From: a virus
Length of the DNA stretch: 61,072 nucleotides
Reading direction: 5' to 3' (one strand)
Virus record (IMG/VR): IMGVR_UViG_3300005831_000006
Location: 1 to 61,072 of that record
Shown here piece by piece: positions 27,695 through 36,289 of the stretch. Each line of letters begins with the position of its first letter. Positions within the stretch are counted from its first letter, which is position 1. A program made the translations under genes and the position numbers. Under the pieces are notes generated by a model, which was given only the letters and a program-made list of their open reading frames with translations, searched no databases and was not told the origin of the DNA.

Positions 27695-28912
27695 TTAAAC
27701 AACGTGACAGATGTACATTATCATATAATAAAACAACGTTTTCTTGAGATTACTTAAAGTACTAATATTATTAGTCTCAAGAAATGTCTTACTATATTTT
27801 TTAAGTATTTCAGACAATATCTCTTTTATTTCCATTATAAGTTTATTAGCTGTATTGGAAACTGCGTATACATCTTTCATCTCATTTAGAAATCTACTAG
27901 ATTTTATCTGTTTTCCTCCATTCGAATAATAATAAGATAGAATCTTAATTATAAGAGTTTCTATCAATTGATCTCTCGATGAAATCATACTGTTTACTGT
28001 AATAACCATTTTACTCTGAGATATTTTGGTTATATTACATGCTGTTCGTAATATTTTAGGATTACAAACAGAATCAGATACAAAATTTGTATATATTTTT
28101 CGAGCATTTATAGTAACCAATGTTGAAATATTTTCAACATCATTAAGATATGTCTCGCCATCATCTGTTTCGGATTCGAGCATATCAGTACCCTGTTTGA
28201 TACCTTTTTCATGATTTTCATAATAAAGATTAGATATCGTTTTCATCATTAATTTAATACGATTGAAAATGTTAATGATATAATATGTAATATTATCATC
28301 AATAGGATTTTCAAGAATATCTTTAAAATTATCATAGTGAGAATTTGCTATATATTCGATCGTATTATATATGGTTTTATACTTCTTAATATTAAAACGA
28401 TTATTTTCAAGTCTTTCAAGAGTAGCATCCATAACCTCTCTATTCGGAGGATATCGATTAAAAAACGATGAGAATGCGGTTTTATATATCCTTAATGCGA
28501 TATATAGATTTAATACTTTTCCTAACTCTATATCTTTATAAACCACTTTGTTTCTATAACAGTATGATGTAAGTACTGAAGTCAGTATGTAGAACTCATT
28601 ATTCAAAGTTATAAAGTTATTTTTTATTAACTTACATCTTTGTATAGCTTTTGTAACATCTCTAAAAGGTATTCCAGTTGATTCTATGAACTTTTCCTCA
28701 TCTGCTTTTGTAAATACTGGACGTTTCTCAGGACCAGCGGTTGACATAGATGCAGCAAGAGTTCCTATATGGGTTTTCATCAATCTTAACATTTTGGGAA
28801 TATTTTTTGTCAATATGACGCCCATATCTTTTTTGACAATATTATCAACCAATGTGGTAGTTTTCTGCAAGTTTTTACGATTTTCATCAGTTCTTGTTGG
28901 TGCATTTTTCAT
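27695..28912 (-). CDS. Hypothetical protein, 405 aa
   Basis: Almost entirely predicted helical, with Lys/Asn/Ile-rich composition. There is no catalytic motif or membrane anchor. TAGGAA lies upstream of the ATG. It is a single minus-strand transcription unit with an AACA-N6-TG motif upstream. It could be a structural or internal protein, but this is a guess; the family is not recognised. Confidence 0.62.
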   Translation of the reverse strand: MKNAPTRTDENRKNLQKTTTLVDNIVKKDMGVILTKNIPKMLRLMKTHIGTLAASMSTAGPEKRPVFTKADEEKFIESTGIPFRDVTKAIQRCKLIKNNFITLNNEFYILTSVLTSYCYRNKVVYKDIELGKVLNLYIALRIYKTAFSSFFNRYPPNREVMDATLERLENNRFNIKKYKTIYNTIEYIANSHYDNFKDILENPIDDNITYYIINIFNRIKLMMKTISNLYYENHEKGIKQGTDMLESETDDGETYLNDVENISTLVTINARKIYTNFVSDSVCNPKILRTACNITKISQSKMVITVNSMISSRDQLIETLIIKILSYYYSNGGKQIKSSRFLNEMKDVYAVSNTANKLIMEIKEILSEILKKYSKTFLETNNISTLSNLKKTLFYYMIMYICHVV

Positions 28913-28946
28913 ATGTATTCCTATGTATTTGTATAGAATTTATACT

Positions 28947-28958
28947 CACTATGATGTT
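28947..28958 (-). promoter_or_regulatory. AACA-N6-TG promoter-like motif
   Basis: AACATCATAGTG on the minus strand, 35 bp upstream of the 405-aa gene. Confidence 0.5.
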
Positions 28959-28967
28959 TTTATTATA

Positions 28968-28979
28968 AACATTTTAATG
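28968..28979 (+). promoter_or_regulatory. AACA-N6-TG promoter-like motif
   Basis: AACATTTTAATG on the plus strand, 51 bp upstream of the membrane-anchored protein gene. It forms a back-to-back pair with the preceding motif. Confidence 0.5.
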
Positions 28980-29030
28980 TAGGAAACCCGACATACATCA
29001 TCATGATTTCTCTTTCAAAGGTAGCCCCAT

Positions 29031-29834
29031 ATGCCAGAAATATTGCAACTTTTGCTTCCAACAAACATATGGACTTTTTTAATATGGGCTGGTATAATTC
29101 TAATTATATTGGTAAGAAGTAAAAAAATTCAAACAAAATGGTTTTCCCTTGAAATGGAAAAGACTAAAACTACTCTTCCTGGTGCTGAGGGAGAAATGAT
29201 TCTAAAAGATAGATTGTTAAAAGAATATAAAATATTCAAATCAAACGTTTTATCAAATACTAATAAAATTCGTGTATGCTTTAGATCCAATTTCAGAGAA
29301 GCTTTAATCCTTTATATGAATAAAGTTAATGGCGAGGCAAATACTTGTTGTTTATTAGAAACTAAAAACGTTACAATAAAAACATATGAAAATCTCTTAG
29401 AATTATCATTACGTATAAGTGTAGTCCCCATGTTATTGAATATGGTATTTAGAAATGGTTTTCCTAAATTACCACCAAGCGATGATATTAATACAGATGG
29501 ATATAAATCCGCTATGGGCGAATTTACAAAAGCCTGTACAACCAAATTTAATGATATTTTAGTATCTCTTGAGTTAGCTATGGATACTGAATGGTATGAT
29601 TTTACAATTGACCCCTCAGAATATAAGAAATTTTATCATTCTAGTGATAGTGGTACATCAAGTGGTACAGCTATCGAAAATTCAATGAAAGAAATAATAA
29701 GCTTTTTTACAAGAACTATTAAAGAAAGAGACGAAATCATTAAAATAATATATAAGGATTTTCCAAAATTATTTACTAGTTTTGAAGGTTGTCAAAAATT
29801 CTGTGAACTGTATTTACGCGATTTATATGAATAA
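29031..29834 (+). CDS. Membrane-anchored protein, 267 aa
   Basis: One N-terminal hydrophobic helix (about residues 12-28: W-T-F-L-I-W-A-G-I-I-L-I-I-L-V) is followed by a basic stop (R-S-K-K). A soluble, mostly helical cytoplasmic domain makes up the rest. Ser/Thr/Gly-rich linker near 205-215. No family recognised. One-helix inner-membrane proteins in phages can act in lysis control, exclusion or membrane docking; nothing here decides. AAAGG lies upstream of the ATG. Confidence 0.66.
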   Translation: MPEILQLLLPTNIWTFLIWAGIILIILVRSKKIQTKWFSLEMEKTKTTLPGAEGEMILKDRLLKEYKIFKSNVLSNTNKIRVCFRSNFREALILYMNKVNGEANTCCLLETKNVTIKTYENLLELSLRISVVPMLLNMVFRNGFPKLPPSDDINTDGYKSAMGEFTKACTTKFNDILVSLELAMDTEWYDFTIDPSEYKKFYHSSDSGTSSGTAIENSMKEIISFFTRTIKERDEIIKIIYKDFPKLFTSFEGCQKFCELYLRDLYE

Positions 29835-29860
29835 CAAGAAATAAAATATTATTTATAAAG

Positions 29861-29884
29861 AGTGGAGTAAAACTCCACTTTTAT
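29861..29884 (+). terminator. Terminator after the membrane protein gene
   Basis: AGTGGAG / CTCCACT stem with a 5-nt loop, then TTTTATT. Confidence 0.72.
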
Positions 29885-29946
29885 TCAATTTTATTATATA
29901 CTTAATAAAATATTATAACGAATGTATTGAATGGAGATATACTTTT

Positions 29947-31050
29947 ATGCAAAATAATTTAATAAAAATAGTATGTATAGCTGACATTCATCTTGGAGTT
30001 CTTGATGTAAATGATATGTGGGAAAATTTAAAAACTACGTTTTTTTCCTACTGTATTAATAATAAACCTGATATAATAGTCGTAGCAGGTGATATTCTTG
30101 ATGAGCAAATAAGTGTAAATAGTTCAACAGCAGCTGTTTTTCATATGTTTATCGATGAGTTAATAAAACTCAATTCTACTATAATAATAATAGAAGGAAC
30201 TCACTCACACGATTCAAATCAGATCAATATGTTTTCTTCTAAAGTAAATGATAAATTTAGGATATATAAGAAAGCTACAGTTGATTACATAAATGATATC
30301 AAGATATTGATGATTCCAGAAGAATATATGTCAGATCCAGATTCGTATTATAAAGATTTCCTTTCTTCAAAGTACGATTTCTGTTTTGGTCACGGATCGT
30401 TTGACAATATCATTTATTCAAATGGTAAAAAGAGTACATATAGGAAATTAACAAGTCCTATGTGGAATTATGATAAACATTTTAAGAATATAATAGATGG
30501 TAGAGTTATATTCGGTCATGTGCATACACATGTGAAAAATGACAAAATGTATTACGTTGGAAGTTTTGGTAGATATCGGCATGGTGAGGAAGAACCTAAA
30601 GGTTTTATGTCTTTTACCTATGATAAGGTAAAAAAAGAAGTGGTATCTGAAGAATTTATAGAAAATAAACTCGCTAAAATATTCAGGACTGTAATTGAAA
30701 GCGATCTACCATCACATAGAGATGAATTAGTAACACTACTATTGAAAAATGTGAATGAATCTTATAGACTACGAATAAAGTTAAATAAGAAGATTTCTAA
30801 TGAAAGAAAAAGTGATATTATATCATTCTGTAAAGACCATCTATCAACATCAATAGATTCATACTATGAACGAAAACTTAAATCGAGGTTAGCTGAAGAT
30901 ACTGTTATAAACGATAAACTTATAGAGAATAAGTATGAAAATATGAATATAATTGATGCTACGGTTGAATTTATTCTTGAAAAACATAAAATAGCATTCG
31001 ACCGAAATACAATAAATAAATTAATTAATAGTGGAGATGATTATGACTGA
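29947..31050 (+). CDS. SbcD/Mre11-type nuclease, recombination subunit (T4 gp47-like)
   Basis: Metallophosphoesterase nuclease partner of the SbcC/gp46 ATPase. The motifs run in order: A-D-I-H-L-G (D13/H15), A-G-D-I-L-D (D49), G-T-H-S-H-D (84-89, replacing the usual G-N-H-D), F-G-H-G-S near 137, and G-H-V-H-T-H near 193. The C-terminal region is helical and probably forms the capping and ATPase-docking part. The length is close to T4 gp47 (339 aa). TGGAG lies upstream. The ATPase gene is 18 kb away, whereas T4 keeps the two adjacent. Confidence 0.9.
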   Translation: MQNNLIKIVCIADIHLGVLDVNDMWENLKTTFFSYCINNKPDIIVVAGDILDEQISVNSSTAAVFHMFIDELIKLNSTIIIIEGTHSHDSNQINMFSSKVNDKFRIYKKATVDYINDIKILMIPEEYMSDPDSYYKDFLSSKYDFCFGHGSFDNIIYSNGKKSTYRKLTSPMWNYDKHFKNIIDGRVIFGHVHTHVKNDKMYYVGSFGRYRHGEEEPKGFMSFTYDKVKKEVVSEEFIENKLAKIFRTVIESDLPSHRDELVTLLLKNVNESYRLRIKLNKKISNERKSDIISFCKDHLSTSIDSYYERKLKSRLAEDTVINDKLIENKYENMNIIDATVEFILEKHKIAFDRNTINKLINSGDDYD

Positions 31051-31267
31051 TAATGATATCTCCATGTTAATTAAATATAAACAAAAAAGAAATATTAGTA
31101 GACATGAATTAATGTCTATAGAACATCTTGCAAAGTTAAATCTTATAGAAATTGATACTTTGTATAGAAATACTGTAAATAATATAATTATCTATTATGC
31201 TAAAACCACTGATACTGGCATTGGTATGATAAAAATGAATAAGAAAAAAAGATTTATAATATTTTAA
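31043..31267 (+). CDS. Small basic protein coupled to gp47-like gene, 74 aa
   Basis: ATG 31043 is preferred over the earlier in-frame ATG because GGAG lies 6 bases upstream. It overlaps the end of the nuclease gene by 8 bp, so translation is coupled. Lys/Arg-rich N-terminus and a basic C-terminal tail (K-K-K-R-F) suggest nucleic-acid contact. Unknown family; possibly an accessory factor of the nuclease. Confidence 0.6.
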   Translation: MTDNDISMLIKYKQKRNISRHELMSIEHLAKLNLIEIDTLYRNTVNNIIIYYAKTTDTGIGMIKMNKKKRFIIF

Positions 31268-31348
31268 ATTGATATTTAAAATATATATACATTTTTTACA
31301 AGGATGAAATGAACTGTTTTAAAAACACGCAATATAAAAGGAGAGGAC

Positions 31349-31867
31349 ATGACTAAAAAGAATATTCTTCCTATGGATCCCGTAGATCTTTATGGGATAC
31401 AACCGAGGCATTCGGAACTGATAACTGAGGAAGTTATAGGTTATCTTAACTGTGTTAATATTGATACATCATTACTGTCTGAAGATGATCCGCTACGTGA
31501 AGAATATGTCAAATTCCTTAATGATATGGGTAATAGCCCAATAGTAATCACAAATGCTGATATCGGTATAGGTGAAAGCGAATCGTATTTTGATGATATC
31601 GATTTCAGTGGAGTAAATAGTAATCCATCTGATCTCAACATGAACCTTACACGTGATTATTATATTTCAAATCGATTGTGGGCAAACGGTTTATTCGGTT
31701 CTACATTGTTTCCTATATGTCCTGAATATATGGGTCCTACACAGTTCAGTACTATAAAACCGGTTGTAGCAAAGGTTATGGGAACAGAAGAAGAATTCAT
31801 GCCTATGCAATTTACTTTCGAACCTCAGGAACTTTCAGCATTAACAACGATACACGTTTCAAAATAA
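31349..31867 (+). CDS. Hypothetical protein, 172 aa
   Basis: Acidic N-terminal half, then a Phe/Pro/Gly-rich C-terminal half. G+C and codon choice are somewhat above the local level, which hints at strong expression, as in virion proteins. The ribosome binding site AAAGGAGAGG is one of the best in the window. Family not recognised. Confidence 0.65.
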   Translation: MTKKNILPMDPVDLYGIQPRHSELITEEVIGYLNCVNIDTSLLSEDDPLREEYVKFLNDMGNSPIVITNADIGIGESESYFDDIDFSGVNSNPSDLNMNLTRDYYISNRLWANGLFGSTLFPICPEYMGPTQFSTIKPVVAKVMGTEEEFMPMQFTFEPQELSALTTIHVSK

Positions 31868-31869
31868 AC

Positions 31870-31898
31870 AATAAGTGGGAGAATAACTCCCACTTATT
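31870..31898. terminator. Bidirectional terminator
   Basis: Perfect 12-bp stem AATAAGTGGGAG with its complement and a 5-nt loop. It separates two convergent genes. Confidence 0.85.
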
Positions 31899-31904
31899 AA
31901 TTTT

Positions 31905-32522
31905 TTATAATCCTGCAGCAATAGTTTCAATTTTATCATTGATAGTACTGATATTTGCAGCGATAGTTGTCAATTTTCCTTCAATATCTCCACGTGATAT
32001 CGAATCTATCATAGGAAGAACAGTACTCAATGACTGTAATGATTTAACAATATTTTCAGCAGCGGTAAGTCTTTCTTGTAGTATATCTACTACACTATTT
32101 TGATCAGATGTTACACTTGTAAATACAAGTGATGCATTATATGTCGATGCCTTGGAAACCAATTCTGCTAAAATTGCATCTTTGGAGATTGTCTGAGCTG
32201 ATACACTTAATTCAAGAGTCACCTTATAATTGAATTTCTCTCCGACAATACTAGTTTTACTACTATCGATTATATCAGACCAAATTACAACAACATCTTC
32301 AGTTCCGACAATCTTACATTTGTAAAATTCAATATCAGAAAAATAATCAGTATAGTTACTGTCAATTATTTTCTCATTCAATGCTATTAAAAGGATATCG
32401 GATAATTTAACAGCCTCATCATAATTAACTATACCAATTACTTCAACAAGTTTATTAACATAAGTTAACCCGAATGTTGTTACAACATATTTTTTATTTA
32501 ATGTCATTGTGTATCTAGCCAT
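31905..32522 (-). CDS. Probable structural protein, 205 aa
   Basis: The N-terminal 120 residues look beta-rich. The C-terminal 80 residues form a Ser/Thr/Ile/Leu helical stretch that could be a coiled-coil trimer or dimer stalk (I-D-S-I-S-R-G-D-I-E then I-A-A-N-I-S-T-I-N-D-K-I-E-T-I). AAGGAG lies upstream. The layout suggests a virion protein, but no family is recognised. Confidence 0.58.
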   Translation of the reverse strand: MARYTMTLNKKYVVTTFGLTYVNKLVEVIGIVNYDEAVKLSDILLIALNEKIIDSNYTDYFSDIEFYKCKIVGTEDVVVIWSDIIDSSKTSIVGEKFNYKVTLELSVSAQTISKDAILAELVSKASTYNASLVFTSVTSDQNSVVDILQERLTAAENIVKSLQSLSTVLPMIDSISRGDIEGKLTTIAANISTINDKIETIAAGL

Positions 32523-32568
32523 GATGTATAACTCCTTAAATGTGTAATATTTTAGTAAAAATGTCCCT

Positions 32569-32580
32569 CAATAACATGTT
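32569..32580 (-). promoter_or_regulatory. AACA-N6-TG promoter-like motif
   Basis: AACATGTTATTG on the minus strand, 47 bp upstream of the 205-aa gene. Confidence 0.45.
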
Positions 32581-32591
32581 ATTCACGACTT

Positions 32592-32603
32592 AACATTATT
32601 ATG
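32592..32603 (+). promoter_or_regulatory. AACA-N6-TG promoter-like motif
   Basis: AACATTATTATG on the plus strand, 20 bp upstream of the 251-aa gene start. It is back-to-back with the preceding motif. Confidence 0.45.
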
Positions 32604-32623
32604 GGAACAGAGAAGGGATAAAT

Positions 32624-33379
32624 ATGAAACTCGATAAAAATAACAATGTTTACTATAAAAATACACTTAAACAAATGATCTCATATGTAACAAAATATGG
32701 CATCGGAGAAAGTTGTTTAGTTTATCTGTATAATTATATAGATAAAGAAACTAATTTTGTACATCCTGTGATAATACTTAATCAGGAAAGTAATCCTTGG
32801 AGTGATATTTTCTACCCAGTGAATTTATTCATCGTAGGAAAGAATTTGACAGATATTGATATATTCAATAGTGATGCTAATAATAAATATCACATTAGTA
32901 CATCAGTACTTATAGATGTAAAAAGTGTAAGAGAATTATTAAAAGATAAAACTATTGAGATAGAATTTAACATTATTGATGATAATTATATCTCTAATAA
33001 TATACCATTTTCAAGTTCTACTATTGATAGAAATATCGGTTATGTAGATAAATTTAAAAACATTAGATCATTAAATAATATATTTCCTATTGATGATAAT
33101 AAATTTATCACAATTCCGGAAAATACACTTAATGTAATACATTCTGAAGTAGTTCAAAATACATCAACTACTGTTAAATTGGAAAAGAATAGATCTGAAC
33201 TTAAGATATTTTATTCAATAATCCCATTTTTAGCAGACAAGATCGAATATTTAAGATACTTGCATGTATCTGATAATGAAGTTACAAGTACAGTATACTT
33301 GCGTTTATATATAAAATCTATAACTATACATAATTTTTATAAATATGTAGATTTATGGAATATCATCAATACACGCTAA
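32624..33379 (+). CDS. Hypothetical protein, 251 aa
   Basis: Asn/Ile/Tyr-rich, mostly beta-like sequence without known motif. AGAAGGG lies upstream of the ATG. It ends 13 bp before the DNA polymerase gene, so the two are co-transcribed; this may be the only clue to function. Family not recognised. Confidence 0.62.
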   Translation: MKLDKNNNVYYKNTLKQMISYVTKYGIGESCLVYLYNYIDKETNFVHPVIILNQESNPWSDIFYPVNLFIVGKNLTDIDIFNSDANNKYHISTSVLIDVKSVRELLKDKTIEIEFNIIDDNYISNNIPFSSSTIDRNIGYVDKFKNIRSLNNIFPIDDNKFITIPENTLNVIHSEVVQNTSTTVKLEKNRSELKIFYSIIPFLADKIEYLRYLHVSDNEVTSTVYLRLYIKSITIHNFYKYVDLWNIINTR

Positions 33380-33392
33380 TTAAGGAAAATTT

Positions 33393-35162
33393 ATGTATAA
33401 ATCCATAATAAAGACCCTTTATCTGAAACCTGTGTATAATACCGATCAGCGGACTAGCCGTATAGAAAAAATACGAGACGATGTGTTATTATATCTGGTC
33501 GGAGATAGTGAGGGTAATAGAGAATTAAAAATGATAAATAATCCTAAGTATACTTTCTATTTAGCAAAAACGGATTATAAATATCATAGATTGTCAGCTC
33601 CGAAAGACGATCTTATACCAATAGTATGCGAGTATAGTAAACGTCATGATAGAATGGCTGAAGCTGTTGGTTTAAAAGATGAGTATAATTTAGCAAAGAA
33701 AGATTGGAGCACTAAACGTGATTGGATACAAAGAAATTTATACAATAATCCTAAGTTATATCATGCGGACTTTGATATCGAGGATGATTTTAGATTAAGA
33801 TTCAATGAAACTAATGGCGAACATGCTTCAGATATTGAATATGCAACGAGCTTTACAGATATAGAAACAAGAATGGATTTAGGCGATGTTAATCAGTATG
33901 TAGCAGATGCGCCTATTAGTAGTATTTGTCATATTGATAGTAAGTCTGAAACAATTTATGCAATGGTTTTAAATGATGATAATGTCCCGGAAGTACGTGA
34001 AACATTTAATGATCTTCAAAATTATGTAAGTCATTTAAAAGAATTTCTACAACAGATACGAGAAAGTGCTATTGAAAGAATAATAAAGGATAAAGGAAAT
34101 CCGAATAACATTCATTCATATAAGTTCAATTTCAAATTCTATCTATGTGAGACTGAAGCTGAATTAATATCTCAGTATTTTAAAGTAATTAAAGATACAT
34201 CTCCTGATTTCTGTGGTATTTGGAATATATCTTATGATATGAACTATATAAAGAATCGTGCTGAGAAACTTGGTTTAAATATGGCAGATTTGGCTTCATC
34301 AGACCTAATTCCTCCAAGTCATAGATACTTTATGTATGCAGAGGATTCGGAACGTTTTAGAGCTAAATCACAAGTTCATTATTCGAGATATTTCGACAAG
34401 GTGCTATCTACATCCCCGACTCAATGGTACTGTCAAATGGCGATGCATAGTAATCTAAGAAAAAGATTCTTGGAGAATGATTATAAATTGGATAGTATTG
34501 GTGATAAGTATGCCTACATCAATAAAGTTGATCTTGAAAAACAGGGATATACAATTAAGAATGTGTATAGTAAGAATTTTAAATTATTCTTAGACTATGC
34601 AATTCTTGACGTTATTGTTCAGTTTATGATTGAACGTGTTAATCAGGATGTTCAGAGACAGATGATTAACTGTAAAGATGTAAACTTTTTTCATGGATTA
34701 AGAAAGACTTTTACAATTAAAGGAGAATTATCAACCTTTTTAAAAGATAAAGGTGAAATTATAGGCAATAATAAAACCTATGATATTAATGAATCGATAC
34801 CGGGTGCAATAATTGCATCTCCTCAAAATATAGTTCAGAAAGGTGTTAAATTACTTGGAGTCGATACTCATATTTATAGAAATTGTGTTGATTTTGACAT
34901 AACTTCAGAGTATCCAAGTTTAATAATAACCTACAATATACTAAAAACTACATTGTATGGGAGGATTATTTCAATATATCTCCAAAAGGATGTAAATGGT
35001 ATGGTTATTAATACACCGATATCAAACGGATCTGATTTCAATAAAATGCTACAATCAATTGAAACATCTATTTTCGATATAGGTTCTAAATATTTTGGTT
35101 TATGTAGTATTGATGAAATAGTATCTGCTATTGAGAAAGACAGTTGCAATATCACTAAGTAA
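33393..35162 (+). CDS. Family-B DNA polymerase, N-terminal part only (exonuclease + motif A)
   Basis: Related to T4 gp43. The 3'-5' exonuclease motifs are present: T-D-I-E-T near residue 153 (Exo I), N-I-S-Y-D-M-N-Y near 277 (Exo II) and Y-A-I-L-D near 402 (Exo III). Polymerase motif A is D-F-D-I-T-S-E-Y-P-S near 498-507, where T4 has S-L-Y-P-S. The frame then runs only about 80 more residues and stops at TAA, followed at once by a strong terminator. Motif B (K-x3-N-S-x-Y-G) and motif C (D-T-D) are absent here and nowhere else in the window. The polymerase must therefore be split, with the palm/thumb half elsewhere. AAGGAAAA lies upstream of the ATG. Confidence 0.85.
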   Translation: MYKSIIKTLYLKPVYNTDQRTSRIEKIRDDVLLYLVGDSEGNRELKMINNPKYTFYLAKTDYKYHRLSAPKDDLIPIVCEYSKRHDRMAEAVGLKDEYNLAKKDWSTKRDWIQRNLYNNPKLYHADFDIEDDFRLRFNETNGEHASDIEYATSFTDIETRMDLGDVNQYVADAPISSICHIDSKSETIYAMVLNDDNVPEVRETFNDLQNYVSHLKEFLQQIRESAIERIIKDKGNPNNIHSYKFNFKFYLCETEAELISQYFKVIKDTSPDFCGIWNISYDMNYIKNRAEKLGLNMADLASSDLIPPSHRYFMYAEDSERFRAKSQVHYSRYFDKVLSTSPTQWYCQMAMHSNLRKRFLENDYKLDSIGDKYAYINKVDLEKQGYTIKNVYSKNFKLFLDYAILDVIVQFMIERVNQDVQRQMINCKDVNFFHGLRKTFTIKGELSTFLKDKGEIIGNNKTYDINESIPGAIIASPQNIVQKGVKLLGVDTHIYRNCVDFDITSEYPSLIITYNILKTTLYGRIISIYLQKDVNGMVINTPISNGSDFNKMLQSIETSIFDIGSKYFGLCSIDEIVSAIEKDSCNITK

Positions 35163-35163
35163 T

Positions 35164-35187
35164 AAATGGGGAAGTGATTCCCCATTT
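35164..35187 (+). terminator. Terminator after the truncated polymerase gene
   Basis: 10-bp stem AAATGGGGAA with its complement and a 4-nt loop, then a T-run. It begins 1 base after the stop codon. Confidence 0.85.
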
Positions 35188-35263
35188 TTTTAATGTATTA
35201 AATTCATAATAAACACTATAACTAATTATATATAAATACTTGTATAATTAACAAGGAGATGTT

Positions 35264-35332
35264 ATGATTTATCAAAATGAGCCGCCATGGGTACCTCCAA
35301 TTGATTCTGATGATGAAGATTGGGTACTCTGA
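35264..35332 (+). CDS. Tiny ORF, 22 aa, Pro/Trp/Asp-rich
   Basis: Very short frame with a strong AAGGAG 5 bases upstream of the ATG. It starts M-I-Y-Q-N-E-P-P-W-V-P-P and ends in an acidic D-D-E-D-W-V-L tail. It lies between two GGGG/CCCC terminators, so it has its own transcript or a processed one. Its G+C is higher than the surrounding spacer. Function unknown; the small-peptide call rests on the ribosome binding site and the isolated transcription unit. Confidence 0.5.
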   Translation: MIYQNEPPWVPPIDSDDEDWVL

Positions 35333-35345
35333 AAAACACAAAGAT

Positions 35346-35372
35346 AAAAATGGGGAAATAATCCCCATTTTT
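35346..35372. terminator. Bidirectional terminator
   Basis: 11-bp stem AAAAATGGGGA with its complement and a 5-nt loop, T-run on both strands. It serves the tiny ORF and the convergent 122-aa gene. Confidence 0.85.
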
Positions 35373-35373
35373 T

Positions 35374-35742
35374 TTAATCAAAATCAACTTCATCTTCAGT
35401 TATTAGTCCTGCATTTTGTGTAATTGCTGGGACATTTAATTTCCCGGAATTTTTTAATTGCTGTCGACGAATTTCATCATGATTATTTATAACGATTCTT
35501 CTACCATTTTCATCAGTAATTAGTACTTTTTTAGCTGTAGCGTTGAAACAATCTCTATTTGCTATTTTATCTCTGTGTTGAACTACAATGCGATTATTAA
35601 GTTCAATATCACTTTCTTTAAGATCTATTCTAATGAGATCCTCAACAAGCATCTGTTCTATAGAACTTGCATAAGTGATTTCTTTCTTTTTAACAACTGC
35701 AGTCTCTTCAACAACTTCTACTTGCGAATTAGTGTTTTCCAT
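35374..35742 (-). CDS. Hypothetical protein, 122 aa
   Basis: Charged, mostly helical protein with an acidic C-terminal tail (E-D-E-V-D-F-D). AGAGG lies upstream of the ATG. The start is 2 bp after the stop of the gp25-like gene, so the two are co-transcribed and likely coupled. A small baseplate or assembly factor is possible; no family recognised. Confidence 0.6.
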   Translation of the reverse strand: MENTNSQVEVVEETAVVKKKEITYASSIEQMLVEDLIRIDLKESDIELNNRIVVQHRDKIANRDCFNATAKKVLITDENGRRIVINNHDEIRRQQLKNSGKLNVPAITQNAGLITEDEVDFD

Positions 35743-35744
35743 AA

Positions 35745-36167
35745 TTATACCTCTAATACCTGTGGATTTACAATTTTTACATAATTATTATTTTTTACTA
35801 TATCTGCAGTAAATTTGAAATTTGGAATATTTTCAACTGATATAGAGATAGATACGTTTGGATTTGTTATATCTTCATCTCTAATAATATCAATAGATAC
35901 CTGCTCTCTTCGATATCTACTTATATTCTCCCTAATTTCAGCTAGAGAAGTATATTGTGATTCAGAAAAATGGATACTTAACAATGACTCCATACAACCT
36001 ATATCCGGAAAGTCTATTAACGTACCTCTTTGCATCTGTATTTGATTAAAAATACTTAATATTATCTGATTAAACTTTACAATTCCATGATCGTATATCT
36101 TTTTAACATCCTCATTTTCAAATACAGGTATTATATCAACAACAGTTATATCATTTTTTATTGCCAT
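35745..36167 (-). CDS. gp25-like baseplate wedge protein candidate, 140 aa
   Basis: The pattern fits the gp25/lysozyme-like baseplate wedge family. An early helix (F-N-Q-I-I-L-S-I-F-N-Q-I) is followed by Q-R-G-T-L-I-D-F-P-D-I-G-C (family pattern R-x-G-x-R-x-x-x-P-x-x-G). A middle helix (L-A-E-I-R-E-N-I-S-R-Y) and two closing beta strands with V-S-I-D-I and V-S-I-S-I-S-V come next. Length is as expected (132 aa in T4). It would form part of the baseplate wedge next to the inner tube. AAAGGAT lies upstream. Confidence 0.6.
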   Translation of the reverse strand: MAIKNDITVVDIIPVFENEDVKKIYDHGIVKFNQIILSIFNQIQMQRGTLIDFPDIGCMESLLSIHFSESQYTSLAEIRENISRYRREQVSIDIIRDEDITNPNVSISISVENIPNFKFTADIVKNNNYVKIVNPQVLEV

Positions 36168-36204
36168 TTTTTTATCCTTTTAAAAATATGATGTTTTCAT
36201 CATT

Positions 36205-36216
36205 CATTATAATGTG
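36205..36216 (-). promoter_or_regulatory. CACA-N6-TG promoter-like motif (variant)
   Basis: CACATTATAATG on the minus strand, 38 bp upstream of the gp25-like gene. The same 12-mer is found upstream of the spike gene, another baseplate gene. Confidence 0.5.
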
Positions 36217-36248
36217 AGAATACGTTTTTTAATTAATTTTATTCATTT

Positions 36249-36260
36249 AACATATTAATG
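36249..36260 (+). promoter_or_regulatory. AACA-N6-TG promoter-like motif
   Basis: AACATATTAATG on the plus strand, 29 bp upstream of the zinc-finger protein gene. Confidence 0.45.
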
Positions 36261-36289
36261 AATACGATTTACACTATAAAGGAGAGTTT

